Positions 8,396 through 17,380 of a stretch of 64,000 bases of DNA are shown in pieces. The stretch comes from an uncultured Acetatifactor sp. GTDB lineage: Bacteria > Bacillota > Clostridia > Lachnospirales > Lachnospiraceae. Each line of letters begins with the position of its first letter. Positions within the stretch are counted from its first letter, which is position 1. The stretch covers positions 42,556 through 106,555 of the forward strand of contig NZ_CAJUCP010000008.1 in assembly GCF_910585425.1 (NCBI RefSeq), written 5' to 3'. The notes under the pieces are model-generated. The model had not been told where the DNA came from and searched no databases. It worked only from the letters and a program-made list of their open reading frames with translations. A program made the position numbers and the translations under genes.

Positions 8396-9715
8396 TCACC
8401 TTGCAAGCAGCCAGTCAATCAGGCCCATGGACTTAATCCCCTCATAGGAAGCATCAAGCCCGGGATTCAGAGACAATACAATCTTCTCATAATTGTCCGG
8501 AATCTTCTGCAAAGGGGCCAGCTCTCTGTTTCGGACGGTCTCGCTTGCCATGGATTCCGTCACCTGCACGTATAGCTTATCATCGGCTTTCGTGGCAATG
8601 AAATCCACCTCGGCATTGTCCACCTTTCCGATAGCCACATCATAGCCTCTGCGCATCAGTTCGAAATACACTACATTCTCCAGCGCATGGCCGCTGTCCC
8701 GGTTTCGGAAGCCGAGCAGGTAGTTGCGCAGACCGATATCCACGATATAGAACTTGCCCAGAGTGCGCAGATATTCCTTGCCCTTGATGTCAAAACGCTT
8801 GATTTCATAGAAAAAATAGGATTCCAGCAAGGCGTCCACATAGGCCTGGACCGCATGTGCACTGGGGGCTCCCTTTCTCCTCTCGTCCTCCAGAAGCCCC
8901 TCATTGGACAAAGTCTTCCCAATGGAGGACACGGAAATGCTGCTGCCGATGTTGTCCGCCAGAAACAGGACAATCTTTCTAAGGAGCGCCGGGTCCGTAA
9001 TCCGCTTCTGCCCTCTGCGCTTTTCCCGCTCCAGGATGTCCCGGATGACCACAGTAGAATATATGCCGTCCAGCAGCGTCAATGCCCTTTCCTGATTCAA
9101 GCCCACATCCGCAATGCCCGGCATCCCCCCGAAGCGCATATAGGCCTCAAAGACCTCCCGCATATCGTAGCGCTCGCCGCTTTTGTCAAAGACCTGTTTC
9201 CTCATGCCGCCCAGCGCGCTCTTTCCCTCCCTGACCTCAAAATCATGGAAATACAGGAATTCTCCAAAGGAGAGGGGAAGCATCTTAATCTCCACGCATC
9301 TGCCGGCCAGGTAAGTGGCGTATTCGGAAGACAGCAGCCATGCATTAGAGCCGGTTATATAGATATCGCACTCAAAGTCCACACGGAAAGAATTCACCGT
9401 CTCTTCCCAGCCCGCAATCCGCTGTACTTCATCAAAGAAAAAGTACATGCGCTGTCCCTGGAGGACCCTCTGCTTTACATAATCATAAAAGGTATCCGCA
9501 GTCAGCTTTTGAAATGCATGAGATTCAAAGTTCATCTCCACAATCTGAGGAGCCGTGACACCTGTTTCCTTCAAATGGGCCACCATCAGCTTCAGCAGGC
9601 TGGATTTGCCGCAGCGCCGAATCCCCGTCACTACCTTTACAGGTTCTGTGTCGCGAAACGCGATGATTTTATCCAAATACAAATCCCGTCTTTTGAGTTG
9701 GCTGCCATCTATCAT
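8396..9715 (-). CDS. ATP-binding protein, AAA_14 plus DUF4143
   Basis: About 439 residues from an ATG with the strong site AAGGAGGG eight bases upstream. The N-terminal P-loop ATPase has Walker A TGIRRCGKSS and Walker B YFFFDEVQ. The C-terminal DUF4143 domain, with a restriction-endonuclease-like fold, contains ALENVVYFELMRRGYDV and the VDFIA motif. Proteins of this family are common, mobile and mostly uncharacterised. It stands alone on its own promoter and has no obvious functional link to its neighbours. Confidence 0.88.
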   Translation of the reverse strand: MIDGSQLKRRDLYLDKIIAFRDTEPVKVVTGIRRCGKSSLLKLMVAHLKETGVTAPQIVEMNFESHAFQKLTADTFYDYVKQRVLQGQRMYFFFDEVQRIAGWEETVNSFRVDFECDIYITGSNAWLLSSEYATYLAGRCVEIKMLPLSFGEFLYFHDFEVREGKSALGGMRKQVFDKSGERYDMREVFEAYMRFGGMPGIADVGLNQERALTLLDGIYSTVVIRDILEREKRRGQKRITDPALLRKIVLFLADNIGSSISVSSIGKTLSNEGLLEDERRKGAPSAHAVQAYVDALLESYFFYEIKRFDIKGKEYLRTLGKFYIVDIGLRNYLLGFRNRDSGHALENVVYFELMRRGYDVAIGKVDNAEVDFIATKADDKLYVQVTESMASETVRNRELAPLQKIPDNYEKIVLSLNPGLDASYEGIKSMGLIDWLLAR

Positions 9716-9738
9716 AAAGCATCCCTCCTTACAACGAG

Positions 9739-9767
9739 ATTGTAGCATAAACTTTTACAGAAATCAA
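9739..9767 (-). promoter_or_regulatory. predicted promoter of the DUF4143 ATPase, with nearby direct repeats
   Basis: On the minus strand TTGATT (9767-9762) and TACAAT (9744-9739) are 17 bases apart. The plus strand around it carries three similar motifs: GCATAAACTTTT near 9745, GCATAAACTTAT near 9784 and ACATAAATTT near 9823. They could be operators, though an AT-rich background is the alternative. Confidence 0.55.
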
Positions 9768-9858
9768 GTTTTTGCACCGGAGTGCATAAACTTATATATT
9801 TCGACTTTTTTTGCATTAAAGTACATAAATTTCCATCCCGGTACTGCCAGGTAAACTG

Positions 9859-10434
9859 CTAGACGCAGATGACCTGGTAAGGCCTTATGTCCGTATGGTC
9901 GGCAGGCAGCGCTTCCAGCAGTTGGCATCGATAGCCCACCGCTATAGTGCGGACCTGCAAGGCCGGCTTGTCCGCCAGGTATCTGTCGTAGAAGCCCTTG
10001 CCGTATCCCAGCCGACTCCGGAATCGGTCAAAGGCCACGCCGGGCATCAGCAGGAGCGTCCGTTCTGCTCTGTCCGGGGTATAGATATAGCGCAGCGTGT
10101 CCCCCGGGGGCTCCGGAATCCCTTTGTAGCCCGGGGCCAGGTTTTCCAGGGCTTCTATCCTGAAAAAAGCCATCTCAGGCTCTTTGTCCTTCAGCACCTT
10201 GGGCACGTATACCTTCTTGCCTGTCTTCAGCGCTTCTGCCAGAATCTCCATGGTGGAGATTTCGCTCCCATAATTCACATAGCAGAGGAGATATTCCGAG
10301 CGGTAGAACCACTGGTGCCCCAGGATGCGCTCCGCCAGCAGGGTGTCGCCCTTCTTTCGGGCTTCCGGGCTCAGGCTTTCCCTTTCGCGCAGGATGCTTC
10401 TTCTGATTTCGCGCTTTTCCGAGTCATGTTCCAT
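9859..10434 (-). CDS. 5-formyltetrahydrofolate cyclo-ligase
   Basis: 191 residues from the ATG at 10434, which has AAAGGA six bases upstream; ATG at 10455 is a second option. The enzyme converts 5-formyl-THF to 5,10-methenyl-THF using ATP. Recognised parts are the basic N-terminus EIRRSILRERE, the central VNYGSEISTMEIL, and the conserved C-terminal LLLMPGVAFDRFRSRLGYGKGFYDRYL, which holds the ATP-binding loop. The frame stays open a further 65 codons upstream, but that part overlaps a 102-bp repeat and is unlikely to be coding. It is a folate housekeeping gene. Confidence 0.93.
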   Translation of the reverse strand: MEHDSEKREIRRSILRERESLSPEARKKGDTLLAERILGHQWFYRSEYLLCYVNYGSEISTMEILAEALKTGKKVYVPKVLKDKEPEMAFFRIEALENLAPGYKGIPEPPGDTLRYIYTPDRAERTLLLMPGVAFDRFRSRLGYGKGFYDRYLADKPALQVRTIAVGYRCQLLEALPADHTDIRPYQVICV

Positions 10435-10586
10435 TTGTCGTCCTTTCGGCTGCATCTGCAGCTCTTCTCCTAAGTCTGCCGCCCTCATGTCTCCATGGGC
10501 TCTACAGTTTCTGCGGCAAGATTCAGGACGATTGTACCTGGCTTTGCTTTCGACTGGCATTCCCGTTTTCCATGCCTGCCGCAGCT

Positions 10587-10688
10587 TATACTGCTTAACG
10601 ATTTCACTTGCCGTGAAACCGGACTGCATAACGCTGACTGGTTCATTCGCATGATTACATTAGGCAGCATTCAGCGTTATGCAGTATA
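10587..10688. repeat. 102-bp palindromic element, subtype B, copy 1
   Basis: It begins TATACTGC and ends GCAGTATA. A perfect 14-bp stem pairs CTGCATAACGCTGA (10624-10637) with TCAGCGTTATGCAG (10671-10684). It is closely similar along its length to the copy at 30116-30217. Its right end provides the last codons and the TAA stop of the DUF896 gene. Confidence 0.9.
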
Positions 10689-10916
10689 AGTGTCATGCCT
10701 GGCTTTGCCGCCGAATTTTTCGCCCAGGTTCTCCATGCTGCCGTCGGGCCGCTCGATGGTGATGTTGTCAAGCTGGCCCCGCAGGTTCGCTCTGACGCTG
10801 GCCACGTACTCCTTGCGCAGACGGGCCTGTTCCGCCTTTTCCTCCTCGGTCAGGCCCTCGTTCTGGGATTTATGGTACAGCGCGTTGATTCGTGCGATTC
10901 TTTCGTCCATGTTCAT
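10677..10916 (-). CDS. DUF896 (YnzC/UPF0291) family protein
   Basis: A small protein of 79 residues. The DUF896 signature is clear: a two-helix N-terminus RIARINALYHKSQNEGLTEEE, followed by the basic QARLRKEYVASVRANLRGQL hairpin and the tail IERPDG...KARHDTYTA. GAAGGGA lies ahead of the ATG. The family is common in Firmicutes and its role is poorly defined; B. subtilis YnzC is linked to the SOS regulon. The final codons TAT ACT GCA TAA come from the end of a 102-bp repeat element, so the native C-terminus may have been altered when it inserted. Confidence 0.88.
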   Translation of the reverse strand: MNMDERIARINALYHKSQNEGLTEEEKAEQARLRKEYVASVRANLRGQLDNITIERPDGSMENLGEKFGGKARHDTYTA

Positions 10917-11047
10917 GATATTGTCCCTTCTCTTTCTTTTCCTTCTGATTGCTTTTGTGGCGCTTCTCTTATCCGGCAGCTTGCTTCTCCTGTTCGGAAG
11001 TTCCCGGACAGGGGGCGGCCGCATCTCTTTCATCTCTTTTATGGCGC

Positions 11048-12808
11048 TTATGGCGCGTATTCGCCGGCGATGGCTTCCGCCACCCGGATGCCGTCCATGG
11101 CCGCGGAGACGATTCCTCCGGCATAGCCCGCTCCCTCTCCGCAGGGATATAAGCCACGGATTTCCGACTGGAACTGTTCGTCCCGGTGAATCCGCACCGG
11201 TGATGAGGTGCGGCTCTCCACACCGGACAGGCAGGCATCCGGGCTGTCGAATCCGGTGATCTGTCTGCCGAAAACCTCCATTCCCTCCAGGATGGCCTGG
11301 TTGCAGGATTTGGGGAGAATGCGGCTCACATCGGCCCAGACCCACGCTCCCTTGCACTGGGGATACGGCTTGCCCGCATTATCTGTGTCCTGTGCGCCTG
11401 TATCCTGGCAATCCGCGCCCTGCGCGCTTATGGCCTGCTCGTTTATTCCCTGTGCGAAATCTCCTGCCTGCTCCCTGATTCCTTCGGCTGCGTTCCCTTC
11501 CACGCGCCGCCTGCTTTCCACACACTGTTTGAAATCACCGTACCGCTGTACCGGAATCTTCCCACCGCCCACCGCATATGCCCGCTCCTCCAGCCGCCGC
11601 TGGAACTCGACTCCCGCCAGGGGATGCCCCGACCCGAAGTCATCCGGCGTGACGGTGACGATGACGGCGCTGTTGGCGTTTTTGCCGTCCCGGGCGCTGT
11701 AGCTCATGCCGTTCACTGCCGTGCGGCCCTCCTCGGAGGAGGCGTTCACCACGTAGCCGCCGGGGCACATGCAGAAGGAATAGACGCCTCTGCCGTCTCT
11801 GGCTTTCGCGGTCACCTTATAGGGCGCTGCCCCCAAATCCCCGGGATGCTCCGTCCCGTACTGGCTCAGGTCGATCATCCGCTGGGGATGCTCCACCCGA
11901 AGCCCCACGGCAAAGGACTTGGCCTCCATGGGCACCCCTCTGTCAAGGAGCATGGAGAAGGTGTCCCGGGCGCTGTGGCCGGTTGCCAGCACCAGCGATT
12001 CGCATTCCAGATATCCCCCGGAGCACGTTCCTGCCATGGTATGGCCCTCTTCCGCAGGCCCCTCCACGGTCACGCCCCTCACTCTCCCGTTCTCCACCAG
12101 GATATCCGTCACCCGGCTCTCGAAACGCACCTCTCCGCCCAGCCGGATGATTTCCTCCCGCATCCGCTTTACCACGCCGCAGAGCACATCCGTGCCGATA
12201 TGGGGCTTCGCCTCATAGCAGATGCTCTCCTTCGCGCCGAATCTCACGAAGGTCTCCAGCACGGCTCTATTCCTGCCGTCCCTGTCCTTCACCAGCGTAT
12301 TCAGCTTCCCGTCGGAGAATGTCCCCGCGCCGCCCTCGCCGAACTGCACGTTGGAGCCCGGATCCAGCTTCCCGGTCTCCCAGAAGATCTCCACGTCCCG
12401 TTTCCGCTCTTCCACGCATTTCCCCCGCTCCAGCAGTATGGGCCGGTAGCCGTGCAGCGCCAGGAAATAGCCGCAGAACAGTCCCGCGGGGCCTGTCCCC
12501 ACGATGACGATGGGAGCTTTCCTCTCCCGGGCTCCGGCCGCTGGAAAACGGTATTCCGTCTTTTCAGACCTGCACACCAGATTTTCCTTCCCCCGGAACC
12601 TATGTAGGATTCTGTCCTCGTCCTTTACCGCCACGTCCACGGAATAGATGTAGAGCACCGCAGGCTTCTTCCGCGCGTCGATGGACTGGCGGATTATCCT
12701 TAATTCCGTTATGTTCTGTTCGGGCACCCGCAATATCGATGCGGTCTGCCTCTTTAAATCCGCCGCCGAATGTCCTGTCCTCAATTTCACCTGATTGACC
12801 CGAAGCAT
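11048..12808 (-). CDS. FAD-dependent dehydrogenase of the COG2509 type
   Basis: 586 residues from the ATG at 12808 (CAGGAGG upstream). The N-terminal ~95 residues form the family's small leading domain. The FAD Rossmann motif IVIVGTGPAGLFCGYFLA starts near 101, followed by QFGEGGAGTFSDGKLNT, ATGHSARDTF and the C-terminal LYPCGEGAGYAGGIVSAA. Residues about 434-484 are a low-complexity stretch rich in A, G, Q and D with repeated EQA/AQG units. It interrupts the usual domain and looks like a lineage-specific insertion. Substrate unknown. It is followed by the DUF896 gene and preceded by a second FAD enzyme. Confidence 0.88.
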   Translation of the reverse strand: MLRVNQVKLRTGHSAADLKRQTASILRVPEQNITELRIIRQSIDARKKPAVLYIYSVDVAVKDEDRILHRFRGKENLVCRSEKTEYRFPAAGARERKAPIVIVGTGPAGLFCGYFLALHGYRPILLERGKCVEERKRDVEIFWETGKLDPGSNVQFGEGGAGTFSDGKLNTLVKDRDGRNRAVLETFVRFGAKESICYEAKPHIGTDVLCGVVKRMREEIIRLGGEVRFESRVTDILVENGRVRGVTVEGPAEEGHTMAGTCSGGYLECESLVLATGHSARDTFSMLLDRGVPMEAKSFAVGLRVEHPQRMIDLSQYGTEHPGDLGAAPYKVTAKARDGRGVYSFCMCPGGYVVNASSEEGRTAVNGMSYSARDGKNANSAVIVTVTPDDFGSGHPLAGVEFQRRLEERAYAVGGGKIPVQRYGDFKQCVESRRRVEGNAAEGIREQAGDFAQGINEQAISAQGADCQDTGAQDTDNAGKPYPQCKGAWVWADVSRILPKSCNQAILEGMEVFGRQITGFDSPDACLSGVESRTSSPVRIHRDEQFQSEIRGLYPCGEGAGYAGGIVSAAMDGIRVAEAIAGEYAP

Positions 12809-12893
12809 CCAAACCTCCTGTCCCGCTGTCCCGATATGCGGAAAATCCGGTTTCCTCTGCATCCGCCCGGATTCCGTTCCTGCATTTCACAAC

Positions 12894-14180
12894 CTATTGA
12901 TTCCCCTTCTTCCGGGAAGCCCCCCATCCCGCTATGGAGCCGCTGCACCATGCCCACTGCAGGTTATAGCCGCCGCATCTGCCGTCCACGTCCAGGAGCT
13001 CTCCCGCGAAATAGACGCCGGGCACGAGCCTGGACTCCAGCTCCTCCGTCACCTCGTCCAGCGGGACGCCTCCGGCGCAGACCTGGGCGCTGTCATAGGG
13101 ATTGCTGCCCACCACATGGACGCTCCAATGCCTGCACATTTCATAAACCCTGGCCAGCTTCCCCTCATCCGCCTCCGCTACGCTTTCCGTGGCTTTCAGC
13201 CCCGCCAGCCTGATGAAAAGGAGCATCAGCTTCTTATGCAGCATGCCCGTGAAGAATTCCTCCACTGTGCGCTGCCCCTGCAGAAGCCTCCTGTCCGCCC
13301 GCAGCGCGGCGAAATCCGCCTCCGTATAATCCGGCAGGAAATCAATGACGACCTCCACTTCCCTGCCGCGCTCCCGCTGTTGGAAAACGTCTTTGTCTTC
13401 TCCTCTATGCCTGCTCCCCGCCAATATGTAATTCACGACGCGGCTGAACTGGAACACCGGAATCCCGGAAATCCCGTACTCCGTCAACTGCAGCTCCCCC
13501 CGCTCCCTGGCCACGCATTTCCCCTGCCAGTGGACGGACAGCGCAGCCTCCGCCCTGACCCCGGCCACGGCTTTCAGGCATTCCTCCCTGCATTTCAGCT
13601 GTACCAGCGCCGGGACCGTGGGCACCAGGCTGTGCCCCAGCCCTTCCGCCAGCCGGTATCCGCTGCCGTCTGAGCCTGTCTTCGGCGCGGCCCTTCCCCC
13701 GCAGGCCAGGACCACCCGGTCGAAGGTATAGGCTCCGTTCTTCCCCCGCACCTCGAACTGACGCTTCCGCCTGCCCTGCCGGATTCCCTCCGCCTTGAAA
13801 TCCGTCACCACTTCCACGCCTGCGTCCCTGACCTCGTAGCGCAGCGCGTCAAGCACTGCCGCCGCCTGCTCGCAGGCCGGATAGAGATAGCCGTTCCTGC
13901 TCTTCAGCATCAGGCCGATTTCCCGGAAGAAGGCCTCCGTGTCCGCCGTGCCGAACCGCCCCAGGAATCCCGCCAGCATATCCGGGCGTCCCGTATGGTA
14001 GTCCTCCGGCCCCAGCTTCTCGTTGCCCAGGTTGCACTTCCCGTTGCCGGTGGACAGTATCTTTTTTCCCAGTCTGTCGTTTCCCTCCAGCAGCGTGACC
14101 TTCGCCCCGCCCCTGGCCGCCGCAATCGCCGCCATCATTCCGGCGGCTCCGCCGCCCACGATGCCCACTGTATTTCCCAT
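12894..14180 (-). CDS. NAD(P)/FAD-dependent oxidoreductase, BaiN/HI0933 (YhiN) family
   Basis: 428 residues with AAGGAG just ahead of the start. The N-terminal dinucleotide motif VGIVGGGAAGMMAAIAA is followed by KILSTGNGKCNLGN, a family hallmark, then VVLACGGRAAPKTGSDG, the central insert domain and the C-terminal YFAGELLDVDGRCGGYNLQWA. The family includes flavoproteins implicated in bile-acid dehydroxylation (BaiN) but is widespread and usually of unknown substrate. Nothing else from a bai operon is nearby, so no bile-acid role is claimed. It lies 86 bases upstream of the COG2509 flavoprotein, so the two may be co-transcribed. Confidence 0.92.
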   Translation of the reverse strand: MGNTVGIVGGGAAGMMAAIAAARGGAKVTLLEGNDRLGKKILSTGNGKCNLGNEKLGPEDYHTGRPDMLAGFLGRFGTADTEAFFREIGLMLKSRNGYLYPACEQAAAVLDALRYEVRDAGVEVVTDFKAEGIRQGRRKRQFEVRGKNGAYTFDRVVLACGGRAAPKTGSDGSGYRLAEGLGHSLVPTVPALVQLKCREECLKAVAGVRAEAALSVHWQGKCVARERGELQLTEYGISGIPVFQFSRVVNYILAGSRHRGEDKDVFQQRERGREVEVVIDFLPDYTEADFAALRADRRLLQGQRTVEEFFTGMLHKKLMLLFIRLAGLKATESVAEADEGKLARVYEMCRHWSVHVVGSNPYDSAQVCAGGVPLDEVTEELESRLVPGVYFAGELLDVDGRCGGYNLQWAWCSGSIAGWGASRKKGNQ

Positions 14181-14216
14181 GAACCCTTCTCCTTATGCCG
14201 CCTCTCCTGACTGCTC

Positions 14217-14318
14217 ATACTGCACACCGGTTAAATTTGCAGTGCGACCCGGCTGCAGACCGCCAGCCAAGTGATTTCCCGGGGGACACCACTGTAAATC
14301 CTGGCGGTCTGCAGTATA
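14217..14318. repeat. 102-bp palindromic element, subtype A, copy 1
   Basis: Its right end is GCAGTATA and its left end the slightly changed CATACTGC. The 14-bp stem CTGCAGACCGCCAG (14253-14266) pairs perfectly with CTGGCGGTCTGCAG (14301-14314). It is inverted relative to the copies at 43600 and 59031 and lies between the BaiN-type and BofC-like genes. Confidence 0.9.
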
Positions 14319-14334
14319 GAAACTCTTTGCATGC

Positions 14335-15072
14335 TTAGCTGGAGTAATTCTCCAGAAAGCTGTACAGCTCCTCCTCGTCCCTGATCCACATCATATCGAT
14401 GATGTTCTGCTGCAGATGCGCCGGCAGGGAATCCAGGCTGATATCTGTCTCGATATACACGGTCTTCCTGTCCTCCAGATAGACGACTACCTCATTGTCG
14501 TATGCCGCCAGATAGAAGCTGCTGCTGGGCTGGACGAATTTATAGTCCATCCTGACCACCACCCGCTCCCTGGAGAAGGACAGTACCTCCAGCCCCACGA
14601 AGCCCCGCTCCAGCTCGGACAGCGGCGGGAAAGCCTCATAGACCTCCATGGCCTGCAGGAACTGCTCCCTGTTCATGCCCACATATTTGTCCGGCAGCCT
14701 CCATGTGGTCTCCACCACCGTGTGGTACAGCACATCCGTCTCCTCCAGCACGTACTTGGTGTCCACGCACAGGGTCTCTGCGGAGACCATGACCTCCTCC
14801 GCGTCCTCCGCCTCCGCCGCCTCCGCAGGCCCTTCCGCTCCGTCTCCCGCTGCCACAGCCCCCGTCTCCTCCGGCGCCGGTCCAGCCTTCTGGCCGGAGG
14901 CCTGTCCATCCTCCGCGCTCCTCTCCACAGAGGCCCGTGGAATCTCCGCGTCCTCCCCGGCCGCCTCTCTCTGATAAAAGAACCAGGAGGACTTCACGCC
15001 CACATAAAAACCAATCCCCAGCACCAGCAGGGGATATACAATGAATAAGCTGATACATTTTACATACTTCAT
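14335..15072 (-). CDS. BofC-like membrane-anchored protein
   Basis: 245 residues from the ATG at 15072 (AAGGAG upstream). An N-terminal membrane helix (residues about 7-27) is followed by an acidic, Ala/Glu/Gly-rich linker (about 36-87). The folded C-terminal part contains TKYVLEETDVLYHTVVETTWRLP, KYVGMNREQF and a VYLEDRKTVYIETDI strand. This pattern resembles the C-terminal domain of BofC, the intermembrane-space regulator of the SpoIVB/sigma-K checkpoint. The match is from memory and moderate only. The protein would sit outside the membrane, or between the forespore membranes. The long linker is unlike classical BofC. Confidence 0.6.
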   Translation of the reverse strand: MKYVKCISLFIVYPLLVLGIGFYVGVKSSWFFYQREAAGEDAEIPRASVERSAEDGQASGQKAGPAPEETGAVAAGDGAEGPAEAAEAEDAEEVMVSAETLCVDTKYVLEETDVLYHTVVETTWRLPDKYVGMNREQFLQAMEVYEAFPPLSELERGFVGLEVLSFSRERVVVRMDYKFVQPSSSFYLAAYDNEVVVYLEDRKTVYIETDISLDSLPAHLQQNIIDMMWIRDEEELYSFLENYSS

Positions 15073-15174
15073 AGTATTCTCCTTGGAAATCACCTTCCAC
15101 GGACATCTCTTCTTCTATTCGTAATCAGTATCAGCTATTTTCCTACTATTTATACAAATCCAGACCCCTTTGCC

Positions 15175-16773
15175 TCAAAAAATCCGCAGCAGCTGCCCCA
15201 GCCTGCCGATCAGCCGCCCGCCCGGAACCACCTCCAGCTCCTGTTCCTTGAAATTCCGGAGCAGCAAAAGCATAATCCAGTATATCAGTCCCGCCACCGC
15301 AAGCGCCACAAGCAGCATGGCCAGGCTGCCCAGACGCGCTGCGAACAGCTTCCTCATCAGCAGGCATATCAGCCCTGCCACGCCCCCGGCCCCCAGTGGT
15401 ATCGCAAAAGTGCCCAGCCAGTCAGGCTGCACCCGCATCTGCCTGTAGGCGAAGACCCCCAGCACCACGCACAGGACACCGCCCGCCGCAAGGCCGCCGT
15501 ACACAAGGGACAGCACGCCCGCCTTGCCCATACCGGCCAGGACGGTTATGGAGAAGACCACATCCGCCCCGCAGGCCGCTGCCAGCACAGGGTATTTCTT
15601 CCCCATCGCATGCAGGAGCCTCCTGAAATATCCGCAGAGAGGGACCAGCACGATCAATGCGGAGCCCTGCCGGAGCATGCGGGCCGCGGTCTGCGCGTTC
15701 ACCGGATGCAGGAAATCCGCAATCTGTTCCCCCATCACCGCCACGAACACTGCCAGGAAGATGCCGTGCACCAGCCCGATATGGACTCCGCTCTGGAAGA
15801 CTGTCCTGGCGAAGCGGTTCTCATCCCGCTTAAAGCACTGGAAGATCCTGGCGATCACCGGCAATACCGCGATCCTGACCAAAGCCGTGACGATCCCGCA
15901 CACCACCAGATATTTCCCCACATACAGGCCGTAATCCACAGCCGTCTGCCCTCCGGCCTCCCCGCTCCCGCCGAGGAACAGCAGCCCCAGCGCAAAGGGA
16001 AGGAACACGCACAGATCCGTGGCCCAATGAGGCCATCTGGCGCTGTGCAGATACCTGGCGCAGTCCCAGGCAGAGTCCGCCGCATACATCCCCTCCTGCT
16101 TCGCCCTCCGCTCGGAACGGCGGCTCCCTCTGTAGACCAGCCCCAGGAAAAGGATTACCGGCAGCTCCGAAAGGTCCACAGCCAGGGCGATTCCCAGGCC
16201 GCCGTACATGGCCGCGAAATTCTCCTGCCGCAGCAAGCTGCCCACCTTTTCCCCATAGCCTCCCACCAGATGGCAGAACAGGATTCCGAATCCCAGCAGG
16301 AATGCCTGCCGCAGGATTCCGGCTATGGCCCTCGGCGCCTCCGAGCCCTCCCCCTGGAAATAGCCCGCCAGCACCGCGGAGACTGTCCGCAGCAGCACGG
16401 CCGGGGACATGGCCAGAAGAATCAGCCCGCTATAGGGGATCCGGAACAGCTTCTCCGCCACCACGCCGGAAAGCGCTGCCAGGCACAGGCTCACTGCCAG
16501 CCCCAGTATGGACTGGAACAGCATGGCGCTGCCACGCATCCTGGCGATATTCCTGTACTGTCCCTTGTTCTTCCTGGAGCGCATCAGCCTCCCAAGCGCG
16601 TCCGACAGACCTCCGCTTATCATAATCCAAAATAACGTACATACCTGTACGGCCACTGCCGTATATGTGATTCCGTTATCTCCCGTCAGCCCTCCCAGGA
16701 CATATATCGCAACGAACATCAATATATCGGAAAGCGCCTCCGCCTGGCGCCTTCTTGCCTCTGCCTGATTCAT
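15175..16773 (-). CDS. MOP-superfamily polytopic membrane protein (MATE/flippase-like)
   Basis: 532 residues from the ATG at 16773, with a GAGGGA site upstream. There are about 12-14 hydrophobic helices. The N-terminal half carries GGLSDALGRLMRSRKNKGQYRN, and VSAVLAGYFQGEGSEAPRAIAGILRQ resembles the MATE/SpoVB/MurJ family, in which a GYFQG loop is typical. It could move a lipid-linked precursor or export drugs, and the sequence does not decide. The gene begins 15 bases after ybeY stops, so it is the last gene of the yqfC-yqfD-phoH-ybeY run. Confidence 0.75.
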   Translation of the reverse strand: MNQAEARRRQAEALSDILMFVAIYVLGGLTGDNGITYTAVAVQVCTLFWIMISGGLSDALGRLMRSRKNKGQYRNIARMRGSAMLFQSILGLAVSLCLAALSGVVAEKLFRIPYSGLILLAMSPAVLLRTVSAVLAGYFQGEGSEAPRAIAGILRQAFLLGFGILFCHLVGGYGEKVGSLLRQENFAAMYGGLGIALAVDLSELPVILFLGLVYRGSRRSERRAKQEGMYAADSAWDCARYLHSARWPHWATDLCVFLPFALGLLFLGGSGEAGGQTAVDYGLYVGKYLVVCGIVTALVRIAVLPVIARIFQCFKRDENRFARTVFQSGVHIGLVHGIFLAVFVAVMGEQIADFLHPVNAQTAARMLRQGSALIVLVPLCGYFRRLLHAMGKKYPVLAAACGADVVFSITVLAGMGKAGVLSLVYGGLAAGGVLCVVLGVFAYRQMRVQPDWLGTFAIPLGAGGVAGLICLLMRKLFAARLGSLAMLLVALAVAGLIYWIMLLLLRNFKEQELEVVPGGRLIGRLGQLLRIF

Positions 16774-16787
16774 CCGCCGTCCCTCAA

Positions 16788-17288
16788 TCAATCTCTCGTG
16801 ATGCCCAATCCCGTCAGTATCTCTTCCTGCCTGCGCTCCATCCGCGCCCGCTCTTCCTCTTCCATATGGTCATAGCCGCACAAGTGGAGCATGCTGTGGG
16901 CCACAAGGAAAGCGAATTCCCGCCTGACGCTGTGCCCGTACTCCTGCGCCTGCCCATACACCCTGTCCACGGAAATCATGATATCCCCCAGCACCAGCTC
17001 CCCGGTCTCCGGGTCGAAATAATCCGCCTCGCTGTCCTCGCCGATGTCGAAGACACCCTCCTCTTCAAAGTCCACATTGGGAAAGGAGAGGACGTCCGTC
17101 TCCCTGTCAATGCCCCTGTACTCCCGGTTCATCTCACGTATGCCTCTGTCGTCCGTCAGCAGGACGTTCACCTGGGCCTCATAGGGGCAGCCCTCCGCCT
17201 CCAGCACCGCCTCGCACACCAGCCTTGCCGTATCCTCCGCGGAAAAGGGAAACTCCCGCTCCGTCTCGTTTTCCATGTATAAATTCAT
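16788..17288 (-). CDS. ybeY: endoribonuclease YbeY (rRNA maturation factor)
   Basis: 166 residues. The zinc-binding active site HSMLHLCGYDHMEEEE, which fits H-x3-H-x5-H, lies near 131-145. The conserved NREYRGIDRETDVLSFP and LGDIMIS segments precede it. YbeY is a metal-dependent RNase in 16S rRNA 3'-end processing and ribosome quality control. It follows phoH, as is usual in Firmicutes, and here a 64-bp hairpin repeat lies in the gap between them. Confidence 0.95.
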   Translation of the reverse strand: MNLYMENETEREFPFSAEDTARLVCEAVLEAEGCPYEAQVNVLLTDDRGIREMNREYRGIDRETDVLSFPNVDFEEEGVFDIGEDSEADYFDPETGELVLGDIMISVDRVYGQAQEYGHSVRREFAFLVAHSMLHLCGYDHMEEEERARMERRQEEILTGLGITRD

Positions 17289-17316
17289 CCCTGTCGCTTC
17301 CTTCCCCTGACCCCAG

Positions 17317-17380
17317 TCCGGAAGAATGCCCGCACTTTGGGCATTCTTCTGTGTGAAGCTTAAGCTTCTCAGCGGGCGCC
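17317..17380. repeat. hairpin repeat family C, copy 1
   Basis: Two adjacent hairpins are visible: GAATGCCC paired with GGGCATTC, and the perfect 14-bp palindrome GAAGCTTAAGCTTC. The sequence is closely similar to 46559-46621. Its right end overlaps the phoH stop codon at 17369-17371. Confidence 0.8.

Noticed and set aside
10485..10670. Small frame (61 codons) similar to one at 30014-30196
   Set aside because: The similarity comes only from the 102-bp repeat both frames cross. There is no ribosome site and the frames differ outside the repeat.
12894..14180. Bile-acid 7-dehydroxylation role for the BaiN-type flavoprotein
   Set aside because: The family is broad and no other bai gene is present in the window.
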